Shown here piece by piece: positions 11,233-23,400 of a DNA stretch of 64,000 nt. Position 1 is the stretch's first letter; every line of letters starts with the position of its first letter. Source of the DNA: Mesodorylaimus sp. YZB2_4 (Eukaryota > Nematoda > Enoplea > Dorylaimida > Dorylaimidae). The notes under the pieces are model-generated. The model was not told where the DNA came from and did no database searches. It saw only the letters and a list, made by a program, of their open reading frames with translations. The position numbers were made by a program, and so were the translations under genes. The DNA lies in contig JASANH010001093.1 of the NCBI GenBank assembly GCA_030248295.1, forward strand, positions 186,001 to 250,000, given 5' to 3'.

Positions 11233-13867
11233 TTAATCGACTTCTTCGATAGTCGGACCACCAGCACCGCCACCAGGTGCTCCTGCTCCAGCGCCAGGAG
11301 CACCCGGACCACCAGGGAATCCGCCCGGCGCTCCACCAGCCGCCTAAGAGAAAAGTATGAATGTAAACAACATCAAAAAGGACAAGCTAGGGGCTTCGCA
11401 CCTGGTACAGTTTCGTAATGATGGGGTTGCACACTCCTTCGATTTCCTTCTGCTTGTGCTCGAATTCTTCTTTTTCAGCCAACTGATTGGCATCCAACCA
11501 GCGGATCACATCCGCGCACTTGTCCAAAATGGTCTTGCGATCGGCCTCGCTCAATTTATCCTGCAAACAAAGAACAAGGGGTGATGGAGGAGGAACATCT
11601 AAAAACTAATATTTTAACCACAGACACAGCAGAGAGTACTCGGACTTGCCTTCAATTTTTCGTCTTCCACGGTCGATTTCATATTAAACGCGTAGCTCTC
11701 CAATGCGTTCTTGGCCGTCACGCGCTCACGCTGTTTCTCGTCCTCGTTCTTGTACTGCTCGGCCTCCTTGACCATTCGCTCGATGTCGTCTTTGCTCAAA
11801 CGACCCTTGTCGTTAGTGATGGTGATCTTGTTCTGACGACCCGTGCTCTTGTCGACGGCAGACACGTTCAGGATACCGTTGGCATCGATATCAAACGTCA
11901 CTTCGATCTGCGGAACGCCGCGAGGGGCCGGTGGAATACCAGTCAGTTCGAATTTACCCAAGAGATTCTAGACCATAAGAAAACGGGTGAGCCCGTAAAG
12001 TGATCCAAACCCGAAATGAAACTTACGTTATCCTTGGTCATGGCTCGCTCACCCTCGTAAACTTGAATCAATACACCCGGCTGGTTATCGGAGTAGGTGG
12101 TGAACGTCTGCGATGTCTTCGTAGGGATGGTCGTATTGCGTTTAATCAACGCCGTCATCACACCACCAGCGGTCTCGATACCCAACGACAACGGGGCCAC
12201 GTCCAACAGCAACAAATCCTGCACGGCCTCGTGCTTCTCCCCGGACAGAATGGCGGCTTGGACGGCTAAAATAAAACTGCGTCAAGGCTGATGCCTGGAT
12301 CAAACAGACCGCACTTACCAGCACCGTAGGCGACGGCCTCGTCGGGGTTGATGCTCTTGTTGAGCTCCTTTCCGTTGAAGAAGTCTTGCAGCAACTTTTG
12401 CACTTTCGGGATGCGAGTCGATCCTCCGACCAGGACCACGTCGTGGATTTGAGCCTTGTCCAGCTTGGCATCGCGCAGGGCCTTCTCCACTGGCTCCAAC
12501 GTCGAGCGGAACAAGTCGGCGTTCAATTCTTCAAAACGGGCGCGAGTGATGGTCGTGTAGAAATCGATACCCTCGAACAAGCTGTCGATTTCGATGCTGA
12601 AACAGAAATCCCCATTCACATAGGGGCTGGATCAAGGTGATAAAAGTGACCTACCTAGCCTGAGTGCTGCTCGACAGAGTTCTCTTCGCGCGTTCGCAAG
12701 CAGTTCGCAAGCGACGCAAGGCACGAGGATTTGTTGCGAGATCTTTCTTGTGTTTACGTTTGAATTCAGCCACGAAGTGATTCACCATTCGATTGTCGAA
12801 GTCCTCTCCACCCAAATGAGTATCACCGGCGGTCGACTTGACCTCGAAAATACCGTCTTCAATGGTCAAGACGGACACATCGAAGGTACCACCACCCAGA
12901 TCGAAAATAAGAACGTTACGCTCTCCCGTTCCCTAAAAGTATAAGAAAATGATGTGTAAGCGATGCAAAGCAGAAGCAATCGTACTAAAGAACGACCACC
13001 TCCCATCTGTAAGGCTATATGATTTTCTGCAGTAGATTAATTTGCAGCAGCATAAACCGGCTGCAGCAAATACTGAACTTGCAGGTAAGGCTCTAAACAA
13101 AGGCCGTCAGGACACACAACTATGGGTTCAGGCATTACTCCAGACCCAACAGCAAGACACTCACTTTCTTGTCCAAGCCATAAGCAATGGCGGCGGCCGT
13201 GGGTTCGTTGATGATACGCAGAACATTCAGGCCGGCGATGGTGCCGGCGTCTTTGGTGGCTTGGCGTTGCGAATCATTGAAATAAGCGGGCACGGTCACA
13301 ACGGCATCCTTGACTGTCTTTCCCAAAAACGCCTCCGCCGTCTCCCTCATCTTCACCAAAACCATTGCACTGATTTCCTCGGGGAAGAAGGTCTTCGTTT
13401 CGCCCTTGTAATCGACTTGAATCTTCGGTTTGGTGCTCTCGTTGACAACTTTGAACGGCCAATGTTTCATATCGGCTTGAACTGGCGCATCGTCGAAGCG
13501 ACGGCCGATCAATCGTTTGGCATCTGAAAGAATTATATGTTGAAAAACATGGTTGAAAGATCGTCAGCGTTAAATCAAGCCTAACTCAAAGCCGCGACGA
13601 TATTTAAGGCTATGAAAACCCTTTTTCTTCTAGTAATACGTAAGCACAGAAAGGCAACATACCGAAAACAGTGTTGGCCGGATTCAAAGCCACTTGATTT
13701 TTGGCAGCATCTCCGATCAACCGCTCGGTGTCGGTGAACGCGACATAGCTGGGGGTCGTTCTGTTTCCCTGATCGTTGGCAATGATCTCCACCTTGCCGT
13801 GCATGAACACACCGACGCAACTGTACGTCGTGCCCAAATCAATACCAATGGCTGGTGCTTTCGACAT
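11233..13867 (-). CDS. HSP70: Cytosolic HSP70-family chaperone (HSC70 type, EEVD tail)
   Basis: ATP-dependent chaperone of the cytosol and nucleus. Eight exons from the right: 13663-13867, 13165-13523, 12655-12932, 12319-12596, 12027-12265, 11650-11967, 11402-11560 and 11233-11343. The nucleotide-binding domain shows [14 protein letters not shown] near the start, phosphate-2 motif [12 protein letters not shown] and [13 protein letters not shown]. The substrate-binding domain follows, with [13 protein letters not shown]. The tail is a Gly/Ala/Pro-rich linker ending GPTIEEVD, the TPR-cochaperone docking motif that marks cytosolic members. The intron 11561-11649 uses a GC-AG pair (donor gcaagt). 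Seven introns fit a constitutive HSC70 better than a classic intronless heat-induced gene, yet a perfect heat-shock element lies upstream. An acceptor-like site ends 3 bases before the ATG. Convergent with geminin. Confidence 0.97.
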
Positions 13868-14094
13868 TTTCTAAAGGCAAGCAAAGAAGAAACCTAGAAG
13901 TACAGAAAACTCCTTCGGAGTAAAGGTCAATTACCTTCTTTTCTTACAATAAATTCGAACTAGTACAGTGTAATAATAAGACAAAGATTATGTTCAAATT
14001 CCGAAACACAACCGAACTTCGCAACGCCAAGAATTAGAATGAGGATGGATGGCCTTCAGACACCAGACACCGCCACGTCGCCTCGTGCTTTTCG

Positions 14095-14109
14095 CTTCTA
14101 GAACATTCC
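14095..14109. promoter_or_regulatory. Heat-shock element (three perfect pentamers)
   Basis: The sequence TTCTAGAACATTC at 14096-14108 is a perfect three-unit nTTCnnGAAnnTTCn site for HSF1. It lies about 230 bp upstream of the HSP70 start, on the promoter side. This would make the HSP70 gene heat-responsive. No TATA box is obvious between it and the gene. Confidence 0.7.
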
Positions 14110-14318
14110 AGCCCAGACGAGTAATCGATCGACTAGTCATCGCGCACGTGCCCCCTTAGAACAAAGCGCGGCGATTCAAATTTTTGAAAGGTTCGTACGC
14201 CCCAAAACCCAATTATTCACAAAGGTGAATCAAACGTGTTTTCAGATGGTTAGATGGCATTTTCATTTCAGAAAACACAAACTAATAATGAATTTAACAA
14301 CAAAAAACAGTAGAAGGA

Positions 14319-15352
14319 CTACTTTGCTATGGAAACGTCACTGATCAATTCGATTCTATTGATAAGAAGTAAGCTGATGTTGCTCCGGATCACTGAAACG
14401 ATAAAACGTTTTAGATCTAGTCACCCGAGACACCACATAAATATGCCCCATAGTTGAAGCAACATGTCCTGTCCTGTCACGTGACGGTTCACGGCCCCCC
14501 CTTCCCCCTTCTTGTCCATAACGCACAAGACACGTCCCAACTCATCCGCTTCTTACGTTGCAAAGTGCGGAACGCCTGTCGCTGGACGTAGAAGCTGCGC
14601 ACTTGGGTCTCGTTCAGAGTCTTCTCAACAACTGTAGCTTCGATATTGACAACGTCGGGTCTAAAATGAACGTGAAAAATGTAACCACGGACACCCACAG
14701 GGCCCAAATTAGGACATTGATATCGCACGCTGACATCATATGGACTAATTGTCAGCGAAGGCCCACAACACTTCAAATACTATCCACGTTCCCCCGCCAC
14801 CCCAGCAGATAAAACAGTACTTACGAAACCAACGGCCTACCAAACAGCGTGAAATCTTGACCACCCACGCACAGCACCTAAAATACGTCAACACATTCAC
14901 ATCATAACAGACTGCTCTCCACCACCACTTACCTTCTCCAACCTGATTTCGTCACCCACATCGTAACGTTTCGTTCCCTCCAGGACGATCACATCGCCTT
15001 CCGTTATCTTAAACTGAGTCGAATCCACTTGCACAATGGCAAATAACCGACCATGCTCCTTCGTCGATATTTGCTTGTTCACGTAACTGGCAACGTCTGC
15101 AAGCACACCAATCACGTACGAGCACACGCATAGAGCACAAACTCACCAGCTGGACCCTCCTTCCGTTTATGCCTCGATATTTTTAATAAATCCGATCTGC
15201 CAGCACTACTTGCACTGTGACGACATCCACTGACGCCAGCGACTGCCCTGAAATGACACTACTCGGTGAAACATATCCTAAGGAAAAAGAAAAACATACG
15301 GTAACCGTCTCCAAGGCAACGAACAGATCGATCGCCGAATCAACGAAGCCAT
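14319..15352 (-). CDS. MRPL21: Mitochondrial ribosomal protein bL21m
   Basis: Subunit of the large mitochondrial ribosome. Six small exons join in phase into 182 residues: 15300-15352, 15147-15247, 14933-15096, 14825-14877, 14557-14660 and 14319-14392. The first exon encodes MASLIRRSICSLPWRRLP, a basic, hydrophobic mitochondrial targeting peptide with no acidic residue. The bL21 core follows: LFAIVQVDSTQFKITEGD, GDEIRLEKVLCVGG, then DFTLFGRPLVS and EATVVEKT. The end LLLINRIELI resembles the LRINSIEI tail of animal MRPL21. The start was chosen because it supplies the exact phase for exon 2. A strong acceptor (cttttttag) lies 11 bases before the ATG. The gene follows ZNHIT2 on the same strand, 161 bp after its stop. 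Confidence 0.9.
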
Positions 15353-15513
15353 GCTTTAACAGTCTAAAAAGACACGAGTCTACAGCAGCACACCAAGACA
15401 CTCTGCATAGCAGCGTTCGATATGATCGGATCACACCGCATTTAGAAAAGTACTTGAAAATCGCCGTTTCACTTTTATTTTTATGCTGTCAAAGACTGTA
15501 CACTCATGACACA

Positions 15514-16754
15514 TCACATAGCCTCTATCTGACTGGCCAACTTTTTCCAACAATCTCCATTCGACTCGGCCCATTTGAGATAAAACTCGAGTTTCTTACA
15601 AATCTGCAAAAGATTTCGTTTTTCTTCACCATCTTCAGCCACTTTCCTTGCCCTGGCGACCAAAGAGCAAATGTCACACAAAGCAATAAAAGCGAATTGA
15701 TTCCGTCCGCTCTTCCCACTATCTCGCCTCCAATCGCTGTTCCTCAAAATGACTGATAGATCCGACACGACCTCACGGCGATATGTATCGTCGGACAATG
15801 CCCTGTAAAAAGCGTCCTCCACGGCATCGGAAGACGAGTTGAAGGCTTTGGTCGAAGAAGCGCTGCCACTAACGCCAACCATTCGACTGGTCACTTCTAA
15901 CACCACATCGCTGTCACATATTGACCAAAAGGTTTTCGACCCGATCTGTCGCAATACTAAGCAATACGATGCCAGGGTGTTGAGGATATCGTACATGAGA
16001 GTAGATGCAACGTGAGAAGGAAGACGGACCGAATCCAAGCGGCCAATTATATCAGAGTACAAGCCATCGGATGGCACGTCCTCATCCAAAACTGTTTCCA
16101 TTACCACTAAACCGGAACATCGACTCCACCACGGTGTAGCCGGGGGTGAGGTTAGGGACGCATCAGAACTTGATATTTCCTTGGGATCTCTAAAAAAGAT
16201 TGAAATCAGCAACAAGGGAATTGGCAAGAAACACCCCATTCAAAGTCTAGAAATGGCAGCAACAATATTTCTCACTTTTTCTCGTCTTCAATTTTCTCCA
16301 AAGCACCTTCACCGACCAATTTCAGGAAATGTTCCTTCTCCTCGTCAGTCAAAGCTTCTAAGAGTTCCTCGATATCATTCGGATCCGCGATACCCAACTG
16401 CTGCAACTGAGCATTCACTGAACTCTCGTCAACTTCAGTCGCTTCCTCTGTGGAAAAATTGAATAGGCCCAATTCTGAGTCTTTTGATTTGGTTTTTTCT
16501 TTCTTTTTAAAAACAGTGTCTTCTTCGCCGTCTTCGTCACCTGCCGCAGAATTTCGAGCCCGATCGAACAACTGTTGGCTATCGGAAAGACCTTCACTTT
16601 CGATCCATTCGCGATAGAAAGACTCGGAACAAGAGTAATGATCGGGGTGCTTATAACACGACACACAGCAATATCGAATTTGGCATCGTGGGCACGCATA
16701 CAGAGGTGCACCACTCGAAGCCACTTTTTCACAAAAATGGCAATGATCAGACAT
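15514..16754 (-). CDS. ZNHIT2: Zinc finger HIT domain-containing protein 2
   Basis: ZNHIT2 links the R2TP chaperone (RUVBL1/2) to U5 snRNP assembly. Two exons, 16276-16754 and 15514-16189, give 384 residues. The zf-HIT finger is at the very N terminus: CHFC, then YACPRCQIRYCCVSCYKHPD and CSESFYREW, with all Cys/His ligands in place. An acidic and lysine-rich linker follows, then LLEALTDEEKEHFLKLVGEG and a TPWW motif that matches the PPWRPWW element of family members, and a helical C-terminal domain. The frame stays open upstream to about 16955, but the ATG at 16754 places the finger at the N terminus as in known members, so I chose it. No acceptor signal sits right before this ATG, unlike the MRPL21 gene that follows it. 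Confidence 0.88.
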
Positions 16755-17272
16755 TTTATTTTCGTAAATCTCTATAGGTTCCGCAGCTAACAAATACACC
16801 AGTTCCAACAGCTTCGTTCGATTCGAGCAGCGCTCCGATTTGCTATGATTTTCCGATTTTCCAAATTCCAAAGCTCCGATCGTACTACAGTATGACTCGG
16901 CGGAGTAATATAAAGATTCAGTCAGCGCATTCAAGAAACTGCAAATAAACTCCAAGAAACCTTAACCCGATTTTGCAGGGCAGGAGAGAATTTCTAATTT
17001 TTGTTGCAATGAACACAGCTTCTTGTTTTGGAAAGCCGTATCGTTTTGTATAACCTGAACTTTATTTTACGCAGCCTGTGCGCATTTTGCATATATAAAG
17101 ATTTTTGAAAATCGACTTTTGAGTTTTGACAGCTTGGTTGGTAGATGTGGTAAATTTTTGTTTTGTGGTTGTTTTCTCGCTGAGTGTGCGCTGTAGCTCG
17201 CACGCGTCGTTCATGTGGTAAGTCTTCAGAATTCAAAAGTGAAACTTACCTATTTCTTCTTTTTAGGCGCAT

Positions 17273-17445
17273 TTGATACTGTAATTCAAAATTCTGGCTC
17301 GCCGGGGCAAGTTCATGTGCGAATCGATATTGTTGGTATCCCTGTTTGGAGAAACATAGCAGTAAGATTTGTGTTCTTTTACACTTTGTCTGTGGCAATG
17401 TTTTGGGCTTTCTGGTGGTGTTTGCTGAGTCGTGCTAAGGACTAG
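17273..17445 (+). CDS. Possible small exon with a membrane segment, unrecognised
   Basis: A good polypyrimidine acceptor (cttctttttag) precedes an open frame encoding AFDTVIQNSGSPGQVHVRID and then a hydrophobic stretch, FVFFYTLSVAMFWAFWWCLL, ending SRAKD and a stop. A strong donor, gtaaga, also occurs at 17362 within it, so the exon may end there instead. The nearest ATG upstream (17213) does not join in frame. I do not recognise the family. It may be the last exon of a small single-pass membrane protein, or chance. Confidence 0.3.
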
Positions 17446-20400
17446 CAATACCTAGAATAATACTTTCTCAAAATCATTCCTTCCCCTCCGTTTGGTTTCT
17501 GCAAGAGATTTTCGATGAGCCAATGAAATGAGCCTACTCGGCGTGAATAATGATAAATTACTGTAATTTTTCTAGTTGGAGCCAGAAAATTGCTGCATGC
17601 GTTGAGAATGAGACGATTTTTCACTCGAACAGCAGTTTACTGGGTGGCTAGACCCCCTGAGCTATGACATCGTTTGTTCATTTCGTTTCTTAGTGTCCGA
17701 TGCACAGCTCTTGGCATAATAATACTCGCTGGCTTATCCCGATCTGTTTTGAAATACGACCAGTTGCGAAAATTTAGATTTATCTTTCGGCTAGTACCCT
17801 CTACCCCGGCTTATTAATTTTCTCTGTCTCAACTTGGCGCAGGCCCAAGAAAAAGAAATTAGATGCCGGTCTCTTGTGTTTTGAGTATTCAGTGAGCGAG
17901 CGTATTATTGCTAGCTCTGTAATACTGGCTCGGAAGCCTTTAGTGGCTGTCCATCTTCGGCGTAATATTTCAAAAGCGAAAGCTGTCGGCCAGCAAAACA
18001 AGCACCTAATCAGTTGTCGCACTCTTCATTTGCGGTAGTGGATCTCATTGTCAGTCGTCTCAATCGATGCTTTCGGGCAGCCATGTGTGTGAGATTTCCT
18101 ATGGGGAATTTGTTCCCTACACTTTATTGCTGTTGTCTAAAACGACCCAGTTCATGCTCAGCCTTGTTTTTTGGCCGAGTGGGCATGTTATCGATTCTAC
18201 GTACGAAACTGACGATGAGATGTAGGCTAGCTAAGTTTTCCAACTTATTGTCAGCAAGCATTGTAGTCCCCTAAATTAACTGATCTGGCCTGTTGATATA
18301 CAGTCGGGACACATTGGTGAAGCGCTCATGGTAGACCAGTTCGTGTCCTGATTAGTGGCAAATAAGATGTGACAAATGCACATGTACTTTATGCTGCGTT
18401 CTTATTGTTAGTGAATCACCCGTGTTTTCCCAGCACGCTGCACCGAGTGCACCGCTTCCATGCCAGATTTCCGTTTGTTGCTGAAAGTGTTATGGTTGAC
18501 AGATGACGCGCTAATTCGATGTGGCAGTACTGTAGGTGCTTTCTTCGCCCTGAACTATCTACCAACATCTCTTATTGTTGAACCGGTTGTCAAAAATGTG
18601 GGTAGACCGCAGCGGTACCTGAATGCTGCCCGAGTGTTCGAGCATAAGTCGTGGCTTGCTGAATCGGTCCAGATGTGTCAAGCCTGTACCGGACTTGTGA
18701 AAGGATGTGTGGAAATCTTCATTCCAAAGTTTCTTTTTTTGAAAATAACAATGAGAACATGTCTGGTCACGCGTATTCTATGTTTGCGAATGCCTACTCT
18801 GCACAATTGGATTTTGAATCTGTTTTGGACCGGCTTGGGTGCAGTTTGAACTTTGACGCTTTGAAAATTTGCAGGTGCAGTTTACTGGACTTGAGACTTT
18901 CCGCAGGGTCGATTTTTTAAAAATGGCATCTTCATCGAGCGAGAAATATACATCGGTGCAGAGTCGAATAATTTTTCACGCTGTTGGCGGCATTTTGTGA
19001 ATTTTTATGAAATGCTACGCGAATGGTTGGGACGAGAGGTTAGGTGCGGTGCGGTTGCGCAGGCCTTTCTTCTGGCTGCACCTAGGCCTTGTTTGTATTC
19101 AGCACTTCGATAGATCTTTGTACTCTTGAGAAGGCGCGCTATAAAAAGTTGTTCTTACTTTGTTGCTTCGAGAGTAACGTAGCCGCTCTGTCTAGGCTGC
19201 TTCGACTGCCTATAACGTTAGTTTTGCGAATAGAGTTTTTAGTGCGTCGTTTCGTCAGCTATCAAGAGCTTATTTTAGACTGCGCTCTTCTCTTTGCCGG
19301 CATTCTCGCATTCGACGGCGACGGGGAAAAAAACGACGGCCTTTCACTTTACGATCTCGTATAATGGCGGAGTGTGATGGTGCACTTTTCGGAAATGAGT
19401 CAAAGAACCATTTGTAAGTTGGCTTTTTGCTCGGCTTGGTTTTTGTTACATGAGCATATGGCTAGGGATTAGAATGTACTCTTGTCCGGGGAGGTACTAC
19501 TGATGTCACTGGATTTGTAGGAAGGGGGCTCGAGATGACGTTTCAATGGCAAATGAGCTTTTGAGAAGTTGACGCATGATTGGCTGAGCCCCTTCCAATT
19601 TGCGTCGCTGCTCGTCTTTCTTTTTTTGACGAAGGGGAAATGTGACCGGTGTATTCTAGGACGGAGTAGGGAATATGAGGGATTTGATTAATATCATTTC
19701 TGGACGTAGAGACAGTGATTAATGAGCAATGGCTACGCTCAATCATTGAGGCGAGGAAAAGAGGCGTAATCATTGCGGCGTGCATAAATCAAGCATTTCG
19801 TGTTATTATGTCTATTTGCGATAAGGAAGATGAAATAGGCTTAGGCTCGTGGCGATAGCCTTGGTCCAAATGAGCGTGCTGTGACAGCTGTTGTGTACTG
19901 TGGCGGCCGGAAGACAGGAAGGAGGTGCCTGTAGTGGTACTTTTCCTGGTCCGCATATCTCGAATTTTCAGTCTGAGGTGGTCTTGGGTTGGACAAGCGG
20001 CTGAGTGGCAGATCGATGTAGTGCATATTGGGAAGGGAGGGCGAGTGCTGTCGGTTGCGATGGGATGAGGATTATTGTGGGGAGGAAGCAGCTTGTGTTT
20101 AGCGAGAAGTGTGTACGAAATGGTATCGTCGCCTGCAGTATATCGAGTTACCCATTAGAGTGAAAGCTGAGAGGCTGCCCGAATCGGCTGTCTCGTTCAG
20201 CTGGCTTCCCCGTTTCTTGTTCCGTTCTTCTTTCCGGCTGCTTGGCCGCGTCTTCCGTTGGCTCCATAGAGTTGAGGAGGGAGGAGGTTGAGCGAATCGG
20301 ATTGGTTTACTTTAGGCTAGGCGGCGGGAGGAGGCCGTTGTCGTTTCTATCAATTTTATATCGGGTTACCCGGTTCGGCTCGGGACGATGCCCTTCTCGT

Positions 20401-23400
20401 TTCGCCATGGCTTTCTTTTCCTGCTCTTCATTTGCGCCAGGCTATTTTCGTTCTATTGAATGCCTCGGGTCGAGGTCTACGTAAAGCGTCTTTCTGGCCT
20501 GCAAATATAGTCGCCCGTCTGGATGCGGGCTTGAAAATTGGTGTTTGGTTTCCGTTGCGTTGGTCGACCGAATGAGTCCTTTCTCAAATTTCCTATACTT
20601 GGCTTTCATCTAGATGAGCGAGGACGAGGGGAACGGAGCTTCGCAATTTCTATAATTGCGTGGAAGTTGGCATGGCTTTCGGTTTGTTCCTTTTTGTTTA
20701 ATTCAACGAATGATTGATTGCCGACCGAGGCAGTTCAGAATTGTTGGAAGGACGGGTGAGTGCTATTATTGCGAAAGGTCTTGCGTCAAATTCTAGTTGT
20801 TCGGTGGCCGAGGTTGGCCGAGAGAGAGCCTATCTTGTTAGCATCTTCATTGAGCACGGCATCTAAAAGTCAATGGCCGGCTTGCCCGTGTCTCAGGCTC
20901 TGAAGTGACTGCTATTTTAGGGGACGGCAAGACGACCACCTAACGTCAGTGCCTATAATCGAGGCGGCCAATGTGGTGAGTAAATGGGCAATTATTGCCT
21001 TAGTAGGTCTGCGATGACAACATGTTTGTTAGGTTGTGGTCAAGAAGTCGCTGGAGCGTGGTAATCTTTGCGGTTATGGGCCATGCATTCGATGAGAAGG
21101 ACGATTTGGCGATTGGAAAACAACAAGGTTGGCGTGAGTGTGCACTCGGTTTCGGTTGGTTGCATGGGAAGGATCGAGGCTAATAATTTCCGGTCGATTC
21201 GGCGGTGGTGGATGTGCAGGGCGAGTCAGTTTTGTCGCACGCTGCGAGGTTCCTTTGGTTGGGTGCTGTCAGTGTGATGTGATGCGTGTACAAGGGTGGT
21301 AGGTAGGCTAGGCGGGGAGAGAGCGCAGGCACGCGTCAAAATGGATGGACGCGAAAAACTGGTTCTTATTGACAATAGCTTGGGTCCGAATTGACGTTTT
21401 GTGTCAGAATTGCTGATGTCGTCGTCGCAGCGTCCTTTCGCCTTCGCTTCGACATTTTTCGATGTGTCGTTGTAGAGAGCTCGCGTGGGCCGCGCTAACA
21501 GCCGAAGTGGGAAATGGCAGTAGGTTGGTGATTCTTTCTCGCCGCCACTTAACGATGCGTCGACGAATGAATTGGAACGAGCGAACCGTGCGCCTTGAAT
21601 GGTGCGTGTCGCCTACGAAAATGTCCTGGCCAGTTCGTAGGCTTTCGTCGCTCGTGTCAATATGAATGCACAAACGAGTTCCATGCTTTGGCTTTCTTTT
21701 CTGTCGTATTGGCGGGCCGGGTGCGAACGAGAGCCACATTCTGACGATGCCTTTGATTGTGGCACTGCCCCCCTTTTTACGAGAATTCCTTAGTCGTTTC
21801 GTAGGTTCTGTTGGTTTTTCTGCGGACTGGCTTTACTGCGCGTCCGCTCTGGGCCGTGGCTAGGTTTGCTCAAATGTGGGCTTTCTGTTAAATTGATAAA
21901 CATAGCCGGTAATTTTTTATACATTTGATCAGCGCCGTTTGTCAGCTGTCAGAACGAGGGCTCGGTCTCTTTGAACATGACTGGGTCGATGGCAAGATGA
22001 AGTGCAGTCTGTTGTTAAGTTGAAGTCTAACGTGATGATGATGCTCGTGAGCGGTCGCTGGCCATCTTGGTCGATTGGCAGAGCGGTATGTGTGAAATGT
22101 AGCTTTGTGCGCATACAGTATGACAGCGGTTGTGGACACTGGTGGTGGTATATTTGTTTTGCGGAGAAGTAACTGGCGCGTGAAAGAAGCTAGTTTTGCT
22201 GCCATCTTGTCGTTGTTGAAGGGGCCTGTCGTTTCTGGCTAGTATGTTGAGTTAGCGAGGCGAGGAGGGTGGGTCGGTCGTATTGGATGTACGAAAGAAA
22301 CGTTTACATTTCTACATTTTCATTCGTTATGTTCACCCTGTCTCGAGTTCGACGGCCTGGCGGAGAGCAGGAGAAATGTGCCTACGTATGTAGGACCGTT
22401 GGCGTTGACGCGTTTTTAGGGTTGTAGCACTCTCGGTCAAACAGCATATGCATGTATTATTGCGTTATGTTTACCGAGTTCTGAGAAGGGAGGAGTGGGG
22501 CGAGGAGGACAAACGCCAAGCCGGCCCCGTTGAAAGCACTGTTTTCTCCGTCTTACAGCTCGAAATAGAGAAACGTATAAGCAAGCCGGCCGTATTCCAT
22601 CGAGTTTCAGTGCTCGCTTGGAGCCCGAGGTATTAGGCGGCGTCGGAGCAAAGACGCCTGGGCTTGGGAGGGAGTGCTCTTTCGTCTGTATCGGAAGCAC
22701 GCCGTTTCCACCTGCTGTTGCTTACTGAAATGTACTGCTTGGAGCAACTTGCGGAGAATAGATGGGCGCAGGTTTTGGGCCCGCGTTGTTCAATATGCCA
22801 GTGCGCCAAACGAGCCGAGGGCACAGTGGTTTGGGTGTTTAATAGCTGCGAGTGAAAATTCGACGCCCCGTAATTTCTGCTGTCGTGCATAACGGTTTGG
22901 AGAACTGCTGACGCGGGCTCGTCATCCAGAGTGGCTGCACTCTTCTACTTTCGCGGTTGGTGTTGGAAGGCGTGTGTCTGTATTTGCTAATGGAATGGAC
23001 GGACAAGTGATGCACCTCTTTGTGCACTCGGTGCCAGTGGTCGCTCGTAACAAATGAAGAAGCATTCGGTAATGCATCCGTCATGCTCGGCCAATAGAAT
23101 CAAGAAAGTGGTTCGGGCCGAGGCGAGTTGGTTTTCATTTCCTATCTGATTCGGTCTCGCTTTCAGTCTCTATCCAGCGACACGTGAGCAAGCGAGCTTG
23201 ATGACTGTTTAGCGTGCTAGGTGAAAAATGTATAGGGGAGAGAACCTATTTTCATTTCGTCCAAGGTTACTGGCTGCAAGGTTTTTTAATTTTTTGCGCA
23301 GTAGTTGGTGTTAGGTATGCATTGAAGGTTGCCAGTCCTATTTGGCTTACGGTCGGCTTGGCGTGGCGCTCTTTACGATCGTCATTGGGTGATATTGGTC

